Assembly (NCBI GenBank): GCA_033557675.1
Contig: JAWQRM010000631.1
Span: 1 to 20,864 of the forward strand
Reading direction: 5' to 3'
From: Coptodactyla brooksi
Taxonomy: Eukaryota; Arthropoda; Insecta; Coleoptera; Scarabaeidae
Length of the DNA: 20,864 nucleotides
Under the pieces are notes generated by a model. That model was not told the DNA's origin. It saw only the letters and a program-made list of their open reading frames with translations, and ran no database searches. The position numbers and the translations under genes are program-made. How positions within the stretch are numbered: the stretch's first letter is position 1; each line of letters opens with the position of its first letter. Positions 8,940-19,443 of the stretch are shown here, piece by piece.

Positions 8940-11900
8940 TTATGCTAATTTTCCCGGTTTAACAAACATACGCTTCCTCTTCTGTTTGCGTTTGGTTATT
9001 TCCAGTTTCTGCAAGTGGCTTTGAACTTCAGCGTATATTTCCTTTTGCTCTTCTTCAGGTATCGTCCTCCTATATAAAAAAATACACATTAGACTTAAGA
9101 GTTGAAATAAATCCATTAAAATTTGTAATTTAATTACATGTACTCCTTCATTAAATCGTACTTCTCCCAAGGAGTTGCTAATTCTTCAGCTCGTTTGTAG
9201 AATCTTTCGGGCAGTCCCAAGTCTTGAACGCCCTGCAAATTTTTCCGTTCCCATCTCTCTAACCAAGGCTTAGGTTTTAGTTTTACTTTCAAAGCATTTA
9301 TAGGTACAGAAGCCCCTGGATGGCAAAAAAAATTAAAATTAACCCTTACATTTTGGTAGGAAGTCACCTTCAGGTAATTGTTCGGGTTCCATGTTTACAT
9401 CAAACGTACTGTACTCGGGCAACGCATCCCTTAAGTATAAGAGTTCATCATCTAATCTTTTTTCGAGCTTCAAAACCTCAATTTTCTGTATACTTGGATC
9501 GTACAGTTCGTACAAAATTTCAACCCCCTTTAAAATTAAGAACGTTTTTAAATACAGCCTTTCGCTTGGATTTTTCCCATCCTAGAAATAAAGCTTTACC
9601 TGTTGGTCTATTACGTTTCTTAGGAGAAACTTTGCACGTAGTCCGCAACCTTCTCGTTTAATGCAGATCCCGACAAACTTTTGCGGCTTTCCTGGGGTGT
9701 GTTTGTCGGCCGAAGTGACAGAGAGTATCGAACCTTAACCAACATTAATTTCACTTATTGTTATTCTCATATATGTGGTTTATTTCTATTTTCAATAAAA
9801 AATATTTTGCACAAGTAATTTTTTGCACAACAAAACAGTGCTATGTACAGTAGTGGAATTAATTATGGATACTTTTAGATCATTTTTGAAATTTTACTTT
9901 AATTCATTCATATTATATTATGATCTAACACACGGATCCAAAACAGTTTTAAAAAATCATGTAAGTAGAAATTCTTTTCTGATAACTATTTCTTTCGCTA
10001 GGTATTAAGTATCTATCATCTTTTAAACTTTCTTGCATAAGTAAAGATACTTTTGTGTCTTGAAGATTGGAGTATATACCGGGTGATTTAGTTTAATTCA
10101 AACTATATATTTTCATTTCTACAGCTTTTAAGTGTTATACTTAGTTATGACATGAATAACTTTCTACAACTACACATTATAACATAATACTACTTTATCA
10201 GTACATATTAAGAGCTGTGCAGTTATATTTTGTTTTTTATACAGTTTCTAATCATGCATAATCTGCTTCAAACATGGTTTTTTCTTATTATTTCTCATTT
10301 GGGTATGTAATAAGTTTATAATAAATAAAAATTTAACTGTACTAAAACTAAATTTCTGAAGATTTTTTTCAAATTTTAAATTTAAAATGCAATAAATACA
10401 AAACTATTTAAAACAAAAAATATTTCTTTGTATCACATAAGACAAAACTAATCTTTATATTTTAGCAACATAATAAGTTACTTTTTAGAGTTCAATATTT
10501 GCTAATCTTCATTTAGTTTAAACTAACAAAAATTAATACATTTTGTGCTGGGATAACTGTCAAACTAATTGGTGAAATCAAATTTAAGATTATTGTCAAT
10601 GCACAGCAAAAGCTGTGTAATAAAACAAAAAATAAAAAGCACAAAGTGTACAAATACTATAAAAATAAAAAAAAAGTAGTAAACTGAAACATTTGTAATT
10701 TTCAGACATGAATTGAAGTTTTTAAAAAGTTTTCTTTTAAGTTTATGCAAAAGTATTAATAAGTTGAAAGAATGCAATAAATAAAGTAAATTCTTCTGAT
10801 TTAAAGGATCCACAACAACGTGACTGTATTAATTCTACTATAAACAGGGTATTTTAAGTTTTTTGATGAATCTGATGATCTAATAGACCGTACAACACTG
10901 TAACTTCCAATTTTATTAAATTTTTCTACTTTTAAACCCCCTTAAGTTATATACAATATATACAAGAATGTATATAGCACATAATATGAATATTAATAAG
11001 TGTTTTCTTTTATTTAATCTAAAATTTAAGCACATACCCACATAGAATTCCGGAATATCAATTTGTGAACATCTCGCGTTCACAAATAAAACTAAAACTA
11101 AATATACTAAAACTAAAACTAAATATCTGAAAATTTTTGTACATCTCACTGAAATATTTCAAATTTAATACGCAATAAACACAAAACCATTTAAAACAAA
11201 AAATATTTCTTTGTATCACATAAGACAAAACTAATCTTTATATTTTAACAACGTAATAAGTTACTTTTTAGAGTTCAATATTTGCTAATCTTCATTTAGT
11301 TTAAACTAACAAAAATTAATACATTTTGTACTGGGATAACTGTCAAACTAATTGGTGAAATCAAATTTAAGATTATTGTCAATGCACAGCAAAATCTGTG
11401 TAATAAAACAAGAAATAAAAAGCACAAAGTGTACAAATACTATAAAAATAAAAAAAAGTAGTAAACTGAAACATTTGTAATTTTCAGACATGAATTGAAG
11501 TTTTTAAAAAGTTTTCTTTTAAGTTTATACAAACGTATTAATAAATTGAAAGAATGTAAGAAATAAAGTAAACTTTTCTGATTTAAATGATCCACAACAA
11601 CATGACTACATTAATTCTACTATAAACAGAATATTTTAAGTTTTTTGACGAATCAGGTGATCTAGTAGACCGTACAACACTGTAATTTCTAATTTTATCA
11701 AATTTTTCTACTTTTAAACCCCCTTAAGTTATATATAATATATATAACAATGTATATAGCACATAATATGAAAATTAATAAGTGTTTTCTTTAATTTTAT
11801 CTAAAATTTAAGCACATACCCACATAGAATTCCGGAATATCAATTTGCGAACGTCTCGCGAGCATATCTTTGCGTTCCAGCTTCTCCCGCAAGGAATTCC

Positions 11901-12154
11901 GGAATTCGATTTTCGGATCGGGGAGAAACTCTGGATACACGTGCCTGTATTCCGTCAGTTTTCTCTTTTCGGTCTCTCCATCCGGTTCTGCGGTAACTGC
12001 TGAAGTACTTTTCGAAAGGGTACTTACCAATTTTGACCTATTTACTAAATATTTATTTTTAAAATATTTATTTTTAATTTACTTTTAATGTGTATGTTTT
12101 ACCTCGTCTCGGTGTTAAACCATTTAACGTGACTTTGGAAAGTATATTAATCAT
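8940..12154 (-). CDS. mRpL19: Mitochondrial large ribosomal subunit protein bL19m, six exons, complete
   Basis: Exons (minus strand): 12154-12103, 11999-11820, 9733-9600, 9527-9368, 9315-9138 and 9069-8940. All junctions are GT/AG and phase-consistent, totalling 834 nt or 277 residues; the human protein has about 290. bL19m is a structural protein of the mitochondrial 39S subunit. The N-terminus MINILSKVTLNGLTPRR is basic with no acidic residues, fitting a mitochondrial targeting peptide. The L19 fold follows: IDIPEFYVGSIL spans the exon 2/3 junction, then KFVGICIKREGCGLRA and FLLRNVIDQQGVEILYELYD, then the mitochondrial-specific block QKIEVLKLEKRLDDELLYLR and LPEYSTFDVNM, KPKPWLERWERK, TPWEKYDLMKEYM, and a Lys/Arg-rich tail. 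Introns are 103, 2086, 72, 52 and 68 nt. In-frame TAA upstream of the ATG supports the start. Exon 2 has a CAGCAG double acceptor (starting at 11999 or 11996), which would add or drop one residue. Intron 2 contains a tandem duplication including part of exon 2. Confidence 0.94.
9935..10430 (+). repeat. Dispersed repeat R, copy 1 (in mRpL19 intron 2)
   Basis: This segment matches 12667-13150 in the same orientation. Shared blocks are ATCATGTAAGTA near 9957 and 12691, TTTCTTGCATAAGTAAAGA, ATATACCGGGTGATTTAG, TGAATAACTTTCTACAACTA, and TACAGTTTCTAATCATGC. No open frame or terminal repeat was identified, so its class is unknown; the CCGGGTGATT motif resembles the CAGGGTG edges elsewhere in the window. 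Confidence 0.8.
10330..11865. repeat. 0.78-kb tandem duplication including the 3' end of mRpL19 exon 2
   Basis: Copy A (about 10330-11085) and copy B (about 11105-11865) align with a shift of 782-783 bp. GACAAAACTAATC is at 10441 and 11224; GCACATAC is at 11030 and 11812. Copy B ends inside the real exon 2; copy A ends at the same point (CTCGCG, about 11079) and then changes to AT-rich sequence with ACTAAA repeats. Both start in the tail of repeat R, so recombination involving this repeat is a plausible origin. Differences between copies are few, so the event is relatively recent. Confidence 0.9.
11038..11091 (-). pseudogene. Duplicate 3' part of mRpL19 exon 2 with intact donor
   Basis: The 3' coding part of exon 2 (ARCSQIDIPEFYV, one Arg-to-Cys change) is repeated inside intron 2. 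It is followed by the same TGG|GTATGTGC donor as the true exon. Directly upstream on the minus strand is a row of TTTTAG hexamers, any of which could act as a splice acceptor. From the acceptor at 11093-11092 the segment is 54 nt and starts and ends in phase 1, so inclusion would insert 18 residues without shifting the frame. It may be an inert duplicate or a rarely used extra exon. Confidence 0.7.
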
Positions 12155-12240
12155 TTTGTCAAAGTAACGTGAATGTTAGGTTATGTTTTGAGATATAGGT
12201 TATGTCGCTAGATTTCATTAAAATGCAAGAGATGTCAGCA
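12155..12240 (-). promoter_or_regulatory. mRpL19 5' flank
   Basis: The region upstream of the mRpL19 ATG holds no TATA box on the minus strand. On the plus strand it carries TTAGGTTATG and ATAGGTTATG, AGGTTATG-type motifs often seen near insect housekeeping promoters. The transcription start is not determinable from sequence. Confidence 0.35.
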
Positions 12241-12666
12241 GTAGTATTGATGGTAAGAAGATCTCTGTAATGTAATATTTGGTGGTTGCAAAGGTAATTT
12301 CGGAGTTTTGTTTTATAAAATCAAACACAAGGTATTTAATCTACTATATATTTACTATTTTATTACATAAAATCAATCAGTTAAACTAAAAGTTTATGAG
12401 TCACTGGAATTATATTGGGTCAGCAACAGTTTGGACCAAAAACAATTCTACAAAAAAAGGGAAACGATTGTCAACTCCAGATGTTTACAACGATTCGGGT
12501 TAGTCAATTTTTAGGGCTTGTTGGGTTTGGTCGCAGTCCTAAGAAGTGATGTCTTATGCTTTTGCACGCGTAAAACGAAATTTCATCGAAAAATAGCCGG
12601 ATATTGAAGTTCAATTTAACATCGTATAATAACATAGCTTTCTATGTCCCTAACATACAAACCAGT
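12241..12666. other. Intergenic sequence, no gene seen
   Basis: Less AT-biased than the flanks but with stops in all frames. GGTGGTTGCAAAGGTAATTT near 12281 weakly resembles a mariner terminal repeat, but no partner end was found. Confidence 0.35.
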
Positions 12667-13150
12667 GCACCCAAAACAATTTAAAAAAATCATGTAAGTA
12701 CAAATTCTTCTGTTATAATAATTTCTTGCATAAGTAAAGACACTTTGTATCTTGAACATGTGAATATATACCGGGTGATTTAGTTTAATTCAAACTGAAT
12801 CAACTTATACGTTTGTTTATTAAGAGTTTGTAAGTGTTACGGTTTATTTTTAGCATGAATAACTTTCTACAACTACACATTATAACACAATACAGCTTTA
12901 ACAATACATATTAAGAGATGTGCAGTTTTATTTCGTTTTTTATACAGTTTCTAATCATGCGTAGTGTGATGTGTTTTATAATCTGCTTCCAACATGTTTT
13001 TCTCATTATTATTTCTCTATTATTATTTATAATTAATAAAAATATAGCTGTACTAAAACTGAAGATCCCAAGATTTTTGTATGTACATCTCATTGAAATA
13101 TTTCGAATTTAATATACAATAAATACAATAGTATTTAAAACAAAGAATAT
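12667..13150 (+). repeat. Dispersed repeat R, copy 2 (upstream of mRpL19)
   Basis: Same-orientation homologue of 9935-10430, including ATATACCGGGTGATTTAGTT (about 12769) and the ACTTTCTACAACTACACATT block. Its 3' portion continues into the tandem repeat that follows. The two copies flank the 5' half of mRpL19 as direct repeats. Confidence 0.8.
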
Positions 13151-13490
13151 TTTTTCTCCAACATGTTTTTCTATTATTATTTCTCTATTATTATTTATAA
13201 TTAATAAAAATATAGCTGTACTAAAACTGAAGATCTCACAATTTTTGTACATCTCATTGAAATATTTCGAATTTAATATGCAATAAATACAAAAGTATTT
13301 AAAACAAAGAATATTTTTTCTCCAACATGTTTTTCTATTATTATTTCTCTATTATTATTTATAATTAATAAAAATATGGCTGTATTAATACTGAAGATCC
13401 CAAGATTTTTGTATGTATATCTCATTGAAATATTTCGAATTTAATATAGAATAAATACAAAAGTATTTAGTGTATTTAAAACAAAGAATA
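12989..13490 (+). repeat. Three tandem copies (~165 bp) of the repeat R tail
   Basis: CCAACATGTTTTTCT begins copies at 12989, 13158 and 13322 (periods 169 and 164). Each contains TTATAATTAATAAAAATAT, CTGTA-TAAAACTGAAGATC and ATTTAAAACAAAGAATATTT. This is local amplification of the end of repeat R; the same tail borders the mRpL19 intron duplication. Confidence 0.9.
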
Positions 13491-13499
13491 TTTGAATAT

Positions 13500-14600
13500 T
13501 TGTTAATAGAGTTTATTGTTGTTCCTAAATACATTCTTAAATCTAAAATACCTTTTAAGTTGAAATTTATCATCTATTTTATTTGGATTTGTTTCTGTAA
13601 ATAATAATATATTTTTAATTACAATTGAACATAAAACCTAACATGCATTTTGAATTAATATTTACCTCAGTATTGAAATAAAAGAGAAAAAAAGTCTAAC
13701 AATCTCAGATCAAGTGATTTTATAGATTATTTATGGTTTGGTTTAAAATGTCTTTGTGGTTATTAAGAGGCATAAAATGTACCAGCCTTAAAAGGAGATT
13801 TTGGCGTTGGGGAAAAATCCAAAACCGGCTTTTAGTTTCAATTAATTATCTCCGAAATAAATAAATTAAATAATTTGAAATTTTAAGTACTTATTTTTTT
13901 GAAGTATAAAGGACGACAGTGCACGATGCATAGTAATAATTAACCAAAAGAAAATATGCAAATGTTTTTCAAATCGATAATGGATTTTATAGCTTCAACT
14001 ATACCTGCATTATATATTCCCCTGATAGCCCTACTATATTTTTGTTATTTAAAATCAACTATAAAAACTTTTAACACGACAAAACCCTTAATTTTTGTTT
14101 GAATTTATTTTTGTAAATGACAAAAAAAATAAATTCAGGATTATAAAAAAATAGAACCTCCAATTTTGTTTAGAATATTTCATTTATGGACAATAATATA
14201 TTTGGTTAATTTGGCAAATTAAAATTTCCCCGGAAGTAACCTTCAATATTATTTGGAATATTATCTTGTAAACAATGTATATTTACTTGCAATTTAATCT
14301 AGAATACACATTAAGTAACCCTGCACTTTTATTTCGAATATCTTTTTAGGAATGATATATTTTACTCATAATTTAATACAAAATTGAAAGTACCTTTTAA
14401 ATTAAAAATCTTTTCTTTCCATATGACCTTCGATTTTATTTGGAATAATCAGTATATAAATAATATTTTTTCTTGAAATTTATCAGGAAATCTAAAATGC
14501 CTTTCAACTTGAAATAAATTAATGATTTTATTTGGAATATATTTTTTGTAAACAAACTATTTTAATTTCCAATTTAATATAAAGTAACCTTTACTTTAAA
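13500..14600 (+). repeat. Old degenerate AT-rich tandem repeat, ~80-105-bp period
   Basis: The core TTTTATTTGGAATAT recurs, with variation, near 13574, 14164, 14247, 14327, 14433 and 14526. It is often followed by TTTTTGTAAACAA and TTGCAATTTAAT, and preceded by a variant of AAGTAACCTT. The spacing and the repeated order of these words indicate a strongly decayed tandem array rather than random AT-rich sequence. No coding sequence seen. Confidence 0.55.
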
Positions 14601-15095
14601 ATATTATTTTTGATTTGAAAGCTGTTTTTAATAAATTAAATCTTTTTAATTTTTAAATTTTAAGATAAAACATTCTAAAGTTAATTTTTTACCAAAATAG
14701 TTGAATGTCTTTTAAATTTTTATAAATAAATAAAAAACAGTTTAAATTAGCTATTCTTTAAAATATTTACGCAGGCACAATTTAGTTGTAGAGAAAATTC
14801 ATTATTATTATATCGTATAAAAACATAATTCAATCGTTGACATAAAAATTAGAGTACTTTAAAAAATAGGAAGCAAAAATTTATTAAGGTATAGTTGTGT
14901 TAATATCTAACGCAATTCAGGCAAACATACAATTAATAAACAGCATTAACAAATACATACCTTTGGCAAATGACTTAGAAGTTTAGAAGAAAACAAAAAT
15001 TGAAAAGTGTACGTTGCAGATTTGTGATTGAATGAAATATTTTTACCATAAAACTGCAAAGAATAATAGTGGAGAAGAGCCTCTACCTATTGGAT

Positions 15096-15140
15096 ATAAC
15101 TATAATTTATATAGTTATAATTACATCACATATGTGATGT
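15096..15140. repeat. Two adjacent palindromes
   Basis: ATAACTATA (15096-15104) pairs with TATAGTTAT (15110-15118). Immediately after it, ACATCACATATGTGATGT (15123-15140) is a perfect 18-bp palindrome. The second could be a symmetric protein-binding site or part of a small element's end; function unknown. Confidence 0.7.
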
Positions 15141-15343
15141 TCAGTAAAAAGAAACAAATAAATGACTCATAGATTGATTAAGATCTGTTTATATATTTAT
15201 GAAAGTAACAAAAACTTTTTATGTCAATATACTGTTTTACTAATAATATTGCTTTTAACACAGGCTTATTAATATTAAGCTTTTAATACCCTGGACATGT
15301 TTGTAAATCACTGAAGTAAAACTTCATTGATAAATTTAATTAG

Positions 15344-15371
15344 TTCTCGATTTCTCTTTAGAAATCGAGAA
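15344..15371. repeat. Perfect 12-bp stem hairpin
   Basis: TTCTCGATTTCT (15344-15355) and AGAAATCGAGAA (15360-15371) form a perfect stem with a CTTT loop. The stem does not extend further, so it is too short for a microRNA precursor. It lies about 450 bp beyond the SDR stop codon. Confidence 0.7.
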
Positions 15372-15783
15372 TGAAAAAGTTGAAACAATGTTAAAATTAA
15401 ATATAACAAAAGTTATGTTGAAAAAATTTTCAAAAATTCAATTTTCGAAAATTTTCAAAAATTCTTCAAACAGCTGCAGGAAAAACTTTCTAGAAACTAA
15501 TCGATTTACTTCGGAAGACTTAGCAACGAATAAATATAAATACGGTTGTAATTTTTAGCTGTAGATACTTTTAAAACATTCCTCAATAAAGAAAAATAAT
15601 TCACACATCGTCTAGTGTCTTTCTATACAAATGAAGAAGTTACCAACGAAGTATTCGATGGTTTTGTTTGAGAACAAAAGAAATAAGGTGTGCATTATTA
15701 TAAGGTAATATCTAGTGACTTTAATTTAGAAATCTTGTTTACCGAGGTAATCAAAAGTAACATGTTCGATTTATTTCATTATT

Positions 15784-15789
15784 TTTATT
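15784..15789 (-). terminator. SDR gene polyadenylation signal (AATAAA)
   Basis: AATAAA on the minus strand lies 33 nt past the SDR stop; a second is at 15770-15775. Either could direct 3' end formation. Confidence 0.55.
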
Positions 15790-15822
15790 TAACATTCTTT
15801 ACATATAACAAACAATAAAAGC

Positions 15823-18310
15823 TTATGGTAATTGTTCACCAACTGGTTTAATAGTTAACTCAGTGATCTACAAAAATAGTAACGATGCAATGTTATACAA
15901 CATAAACTATATGTATATCATTATTACCTCTACAATTGGTCGAGTACTTAGTAAAAATTTGACAGCCTCCGCAATATCTTCACCTACAAGGTGTGGATTT
16001 TGTTCCAAGTACTGTTTTTTCTGTTCTTGTCCTCCCAGTGCAAGTTCAACTATTGCTGTATCAACTAAACCTGGACTTAAGCTCTACAAAGGTGATTAGT
16101 ATTGTGATAAAAAGTGTTCTAACTAAATGGTTCCTAGCCAAAATTATCTTAATACAAAAGTTGACATAATACAAGACAATATAATACAAAAATTTCTTTG
16201 CATTTCAAATTATATCAACTTGAATTAAAAAAAAAAACTGTGCTAATTTGATTTAATGGTTTATCATTAAATTTATGGCTAAATATGTACAGAGTCACCA
16301 TTTCTACAAGACCAATTATGGCGCAAATAGAAAATAGCGGCAAAAACTTAAATATGTCATAGATTAAGGTTCCAAAATTTATATCCAAACCAAATAAAAC
16401 GTAAAAATGATAGTATTTATTGTAAACCCATTAACATAATTGTATTCTATACAGAAAATCTATTAAACAAGCTCGAAAATCGTGTTGTTTTTTCGAATTA
16501 CGTCTTCAAAACGCTTCAGGTTAAATTTTTGGAGTAATCCTGTAATATATCCTGTCTTTAACACCAAATCTCGATATTAAAGTTATCAAAGGCTTTTAAT
16601 ACTATTTTAATTCACATTCACAGATGGCTCTCATCTATTAGCTGTCAGTTTTGACAGATGTCATTATGAATGAAAAATCATTGATAATGATTCTTAATGA
16701 CATTTATTTGTAAACTTTAGGGCTAACTTCATTATTAATTAGATAACGATGCAATACAAGTCCTTATACTTTTGAATTAAAAATTTTGTGCCGAAATTAA
16801 AAGTGTATTTTATGATAATTTAGGTATTTACATGTGAGATATGTTGTCGAAAGTTCGTTAATTGATTGTTGTTTTAATTGGAGTATCTCTAAATATTTCT
16901 GAAATATTGCAGATATCTTAAGAATTGCAAAATTCTTAAGATGTCAGTTTAAGCTTCTTACCTTATTGAATTTGCAAGGTAATTAAAAATTTTAACAACG
17001 AATTTTTTAATGCAACATTTTCTGTATATCTTATAAATCAGGGAAAGTAAAAAAATATTTGCACCACTCTGTAGACGTTTTTCTTTAAATTGAATGGTCG
17101 ATCATTAAATGGGTCCACAAGCTAATTTTGTAAAAAAATGTAAGTAAAAATGATCCTGTAGATTGTCTACTAATTCATTCATTTATTTAACAGAGTTACA
17201 TAAATTAATAGAAATTAATAGATAAGTAAGTGTAGCAACGATTCCATATCACAGAGAATTATTTTTAATTTGTGATATTTGTATAAGTTCACATTTTGTA
17301 CTCCCATTATTCAGGAAAGTTAAACATTCACCATGATAGTTTTTCACGAGTCACCAAACGTTATTGGAGCTTGGTTGGGAAGTGATATCAGATCCACCAT
17401 ACAGCCCTGACCTTGCACCATCAGATTACAATTTATTTGGATTTTTGCACAACTCCTTGAATGGTAAGACTTTCAATGATAGTGATCCAATAAATTTAGG
17501 ATGTTTTTGCTAATGTCTATTTAGAAAAGATATTTTTGAGAAGTAATTTTGCTTTCCTAGTCTAAGAAAGTCAAAAGGAATCAAATAAAAACAAAGCAAT
17601 AGGATTTTGTCTTCTAGTCCTTGAAGATTTAGTGCTTAGGGTGTATGTGGCATAATAATTTTATATTTTGACAACTTACGCAGACCCGTATCTTGTTCTT
17701 TTCTTGTAGTAATTCGAATCTTAAGGATCGCGTCAAAGCAGTGACCGCGAATTTTGAAGCATGATAAAAAGTGATATCCATTCCAGGTACATTAAATATA
17801 TTGTGTCCAGCGATGCTGTTTATGTTTATAATGTAGCCGTTGGTCACGTTATGTTTTTTCATAGCTTCTATTGCTTCGCGCGCGGCTACAGCTACACCCA
17901 TGACGTTGGTGTCAATTACAGTTCTCCAGTTTTTTGCGTCTCCACGAATTATTGCGCCTGGTTTCACGACGCCTGCGTTGTTAACCAAAACGTTTACGGG
18001 TCCCACATTGTCATTTATCCACTTGAAGGCTTCAACAATTTCGCTTTCGTTCGTAATATCCACTTTAATGGGAACCAAATTCTTCCTTAAGTGGGAACAA
18101 CTTCCCTTGCATATTTCTTCAATCTTCTCTTTGCGGCGGGCCAATCCAACCACCTTAAAAATACAAACCAAGAAAAGAGTACGTTTATGTAACTCTTTTT
18201 GTTTTGTCTTTTACCTTCATCCCATTCACTAGTAATATTTTTGTTATTTCTGCCCCTATTCCAGAACTTGCTCCGGTAACAACAGCAACCTTACCTCTGT
18301 ACTGATCCAT
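15823..18310 (-). CDS. Classical short-chain dehydrogenase/reductase, farnesol dehydrogenase-like, four exons
   Basis: Exons (minus strand): 18310-18215, 18153-17680, 16083-15928 and 15867-15823. All junctions are phase 0 with GT/AG sites, totalling 771 nt or 256 residues, a normal length for classical SDRs. Rossmann glycine motif TGASSGIG is at 12-19; ARR at 37-39 provides the basic residues that usually favour NADP(H); NNAG is at 90-93. The catalytic tetrad is N115, S145, Y162 and K166 (YHASK), and SPG is at 193-195. The C-terminal pattern (GEDIAEAVKFLLSTRP then ITELTIKPVGEQ) is that of the insect farnesol/retinol dehydrogenase-like and DHRS11 group, cytosolic enzymes that oxidise or reduce alcohols and ketones, in some insects in juvenile hormone synthesis. 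The substrate cannot be set from sequence. No signal peptide. An in-frame TAA 15 nt upstream supports the start. Introns are 61, 1596 and 60 nt; intron 2 is filled with repeats and a mariner fragment. Confidence 0.93.
16405..17200 (-). repeat. Inverted copy of the 18.6-20.9 kb array unit inside SDR intron 2
   Basis: Read on the minus strand, this matches the array unit starting near 19205 or 20290: TAGACAATCTACAGGATCA, TTGTGGACCCATTTAATGA, TCTTAAGAATTTTGCAATTC and AACTGACAG in the same order, ending at AATAAATACTATCAT. It lacks the roughly 255-bp segment with the GCATGC palindromes that separates units in the array. That suggests the element proper is about 0.8 kb. Confidence 0.85.
17332..17486 (+). 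pseudogene. mariner transposase fragment, frameshifted
   Basis: The frame from 17364 reads GWEVISDPPYSPDLAPSDYN followed by LFGFLHNSLNGKTFND. This is the mariner (DD34D) block containing the third catalytic Asp (PSDY, codon 17424-17426). About 30 codons upstream, in another frame, CATGAT (17332-17337) matches the HD of the second catalytic motif (HDNARPH). The Asp-to-Asp distance is about 15 nt shorter than a DD34D core needs, and the frames differ, so at least one deletion has occurred. Neither the rest of the transposase nor terminal repeats were found. It lies in SDR intron 2, antisense to the gene. Confidence 0.9.
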
Positions 18311-18348
18311 TTCGACTAATGTTTAGCTTTCCTGTCAACACGCGAGGT

Positions 18349-18356
18349 CTTTTATA
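18349..18356 (-). promoter_or_regulatory. TATA box of the SDR gene
   Basis: TATAAAAG on the minus strand, 38 nt upstream of the ATG. A start about 30 nt downstream of the box would leave a very short 5' leader (under about 20 nt). TATA promoters fit regulated rather than housekeeping genes. Confidence 0.6.
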
Positions 18357-18359
18357 GTA

Positions 18360-18593
18360 TTTGTGGCTTGTCATGCAGGAAATTTGTTTATAATTGACGG
18401 CATTTATTAGCGTCCTTCGACGGAAATAAAGATTGTGTGGATCATTGCATGCAATTGAACATCATGATGCTTTACAAAGGATGATTAGATATTGCTCTAA
18501 TCTCAACGGATGTTTAAAATTTAAAGTTTATTTTCAGGAGAGATTAAGATGCATTAGAAAGAAAATCCACAATATTAAGAAATTAATGCACTA
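18360..18593. other. SDR upstream region, no gene seen
   Basis: Contains short palindromes TTGCATGCAA and CATCATGATG near 18445-18475. The 63-codon open frame at 18433-18624 shows no recognisable protein features and runs into the repeat array. Confidence 0.4.
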
Positions 18594-18960
18594 TCGAGAA
18601 CATATCCCACATGTAACTACCTAAATTATCATAAAATACACTTTTAATTTCTGCGCAAAATTTTTAATTAAAAAGTATAAGGACTGTATCGCATCGTTAT
18701 CTAATTAATAATGAAGTTAGCCCTAAAGTTTACAAATAAACGTCGTTAAGAATCATTATCAACGATTTTTCATTGATAATGTCATCTGTCAAAACTGACA
18801 GTTAATAAATGAGAGCAATCTGTGATTGTGAATTAAAATAGCATTAAAGGTCTTTGATAATTAACTTTGATTTTCGAGTTTGTTTAATAGATTTGCTACT
18901 GTATATAATACAGTTATGTTAATGGGTTTACAATAAATACTATCATATAGCATAGTGATC

Positions 18961-18990
18961 AAAGCATGCTGTGCATAGCATGCTATGCCC
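18961..18990. repeat. GCATGC palindrome cluster in array linker
   Basis: GCATAGCATGCTATGC (18973-18988) is a perfect 16-bp palindrome. The homologous site near 20051-20070 has a shifted perfect palindrome, ATGCTATGCATAGCAT. Dyad symmetry is kept although individual bases differ. Confidence 0.7.
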
Positions 18991-19443
18991 CATTATGAAA
19001 AATTTTGATATGGAATGATGTACATATAGTGAAGTAATCATTACTGAATACGAAATACATTCATTATTTTCTTTAATTAAAAAAAAAAACATTTTTTCCT
19101 GGCTTCTTTAAATAAAAAAATATATATATTCTATTAAATGTCTTTTATATTAATAGTTTTCAAGTTGTAAAATAAATAATAAAGTAAGCTATTAAATAAA
19201 TGAATGAATTACTAGACAATCTACAGGATCATTTTTTACTTGCACTTTTTTACAAAATAGGCTTGTGGACCCATTTAATGATTGACCATTCAATTTGAAG
19301 AAAAACATGTACAGAGTGGTCCAAATATTTTTTTTTACTTTCTCTGATTTATAAGATATACAGAAAATATTGCATTAAAAAATTCGTTGTTAAAATTTTT
19401 AATTATCTTACAAATTCAATAAGGTAAGAAGCTTAAATTAATA

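Larger units (their letters stand above)
14601..15783. other. AT-rich intergenic sequence, no gene seen
   Basis: Between the mRpL19 5' side and the SDR 3' end I find only AT-rich DNA, with small perfect palindromes listed separately and an AAAATTTTC-rich patch near 15425-15470. No RNA gene was recognised. Confidence 0.4.

Noticed and set aside
10916..11149. Independent small gene reading MRCTKIFRYLVLVLVYLV and onward
   Set aside because: It is low-complexity ACTAAA-repeat translation joined to the duplicated mRpL19 exon 2 end, not a separate gene.
12277..12312. mariner-like terminal repeat upstream of mRpL19
   Set aside because: Similarity to mariner ends is short and no opposite end or TA duplication was found.
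15344..15371. microRNA precursor
   Set aside because: The stem is only 12 bp with no extension; a precursor needs a longer imperfect stem.
15863..16099. Plus-strand 78-codon frame
   Set aside because: It is the complement of SDR exon 3 and its flanking intron.
17761..18232. Plus-strand open frames of 109 and 130 codons
   Set aside because: They are antisense to SDR exon 2, which carries all the SDR motifs in the other strand.
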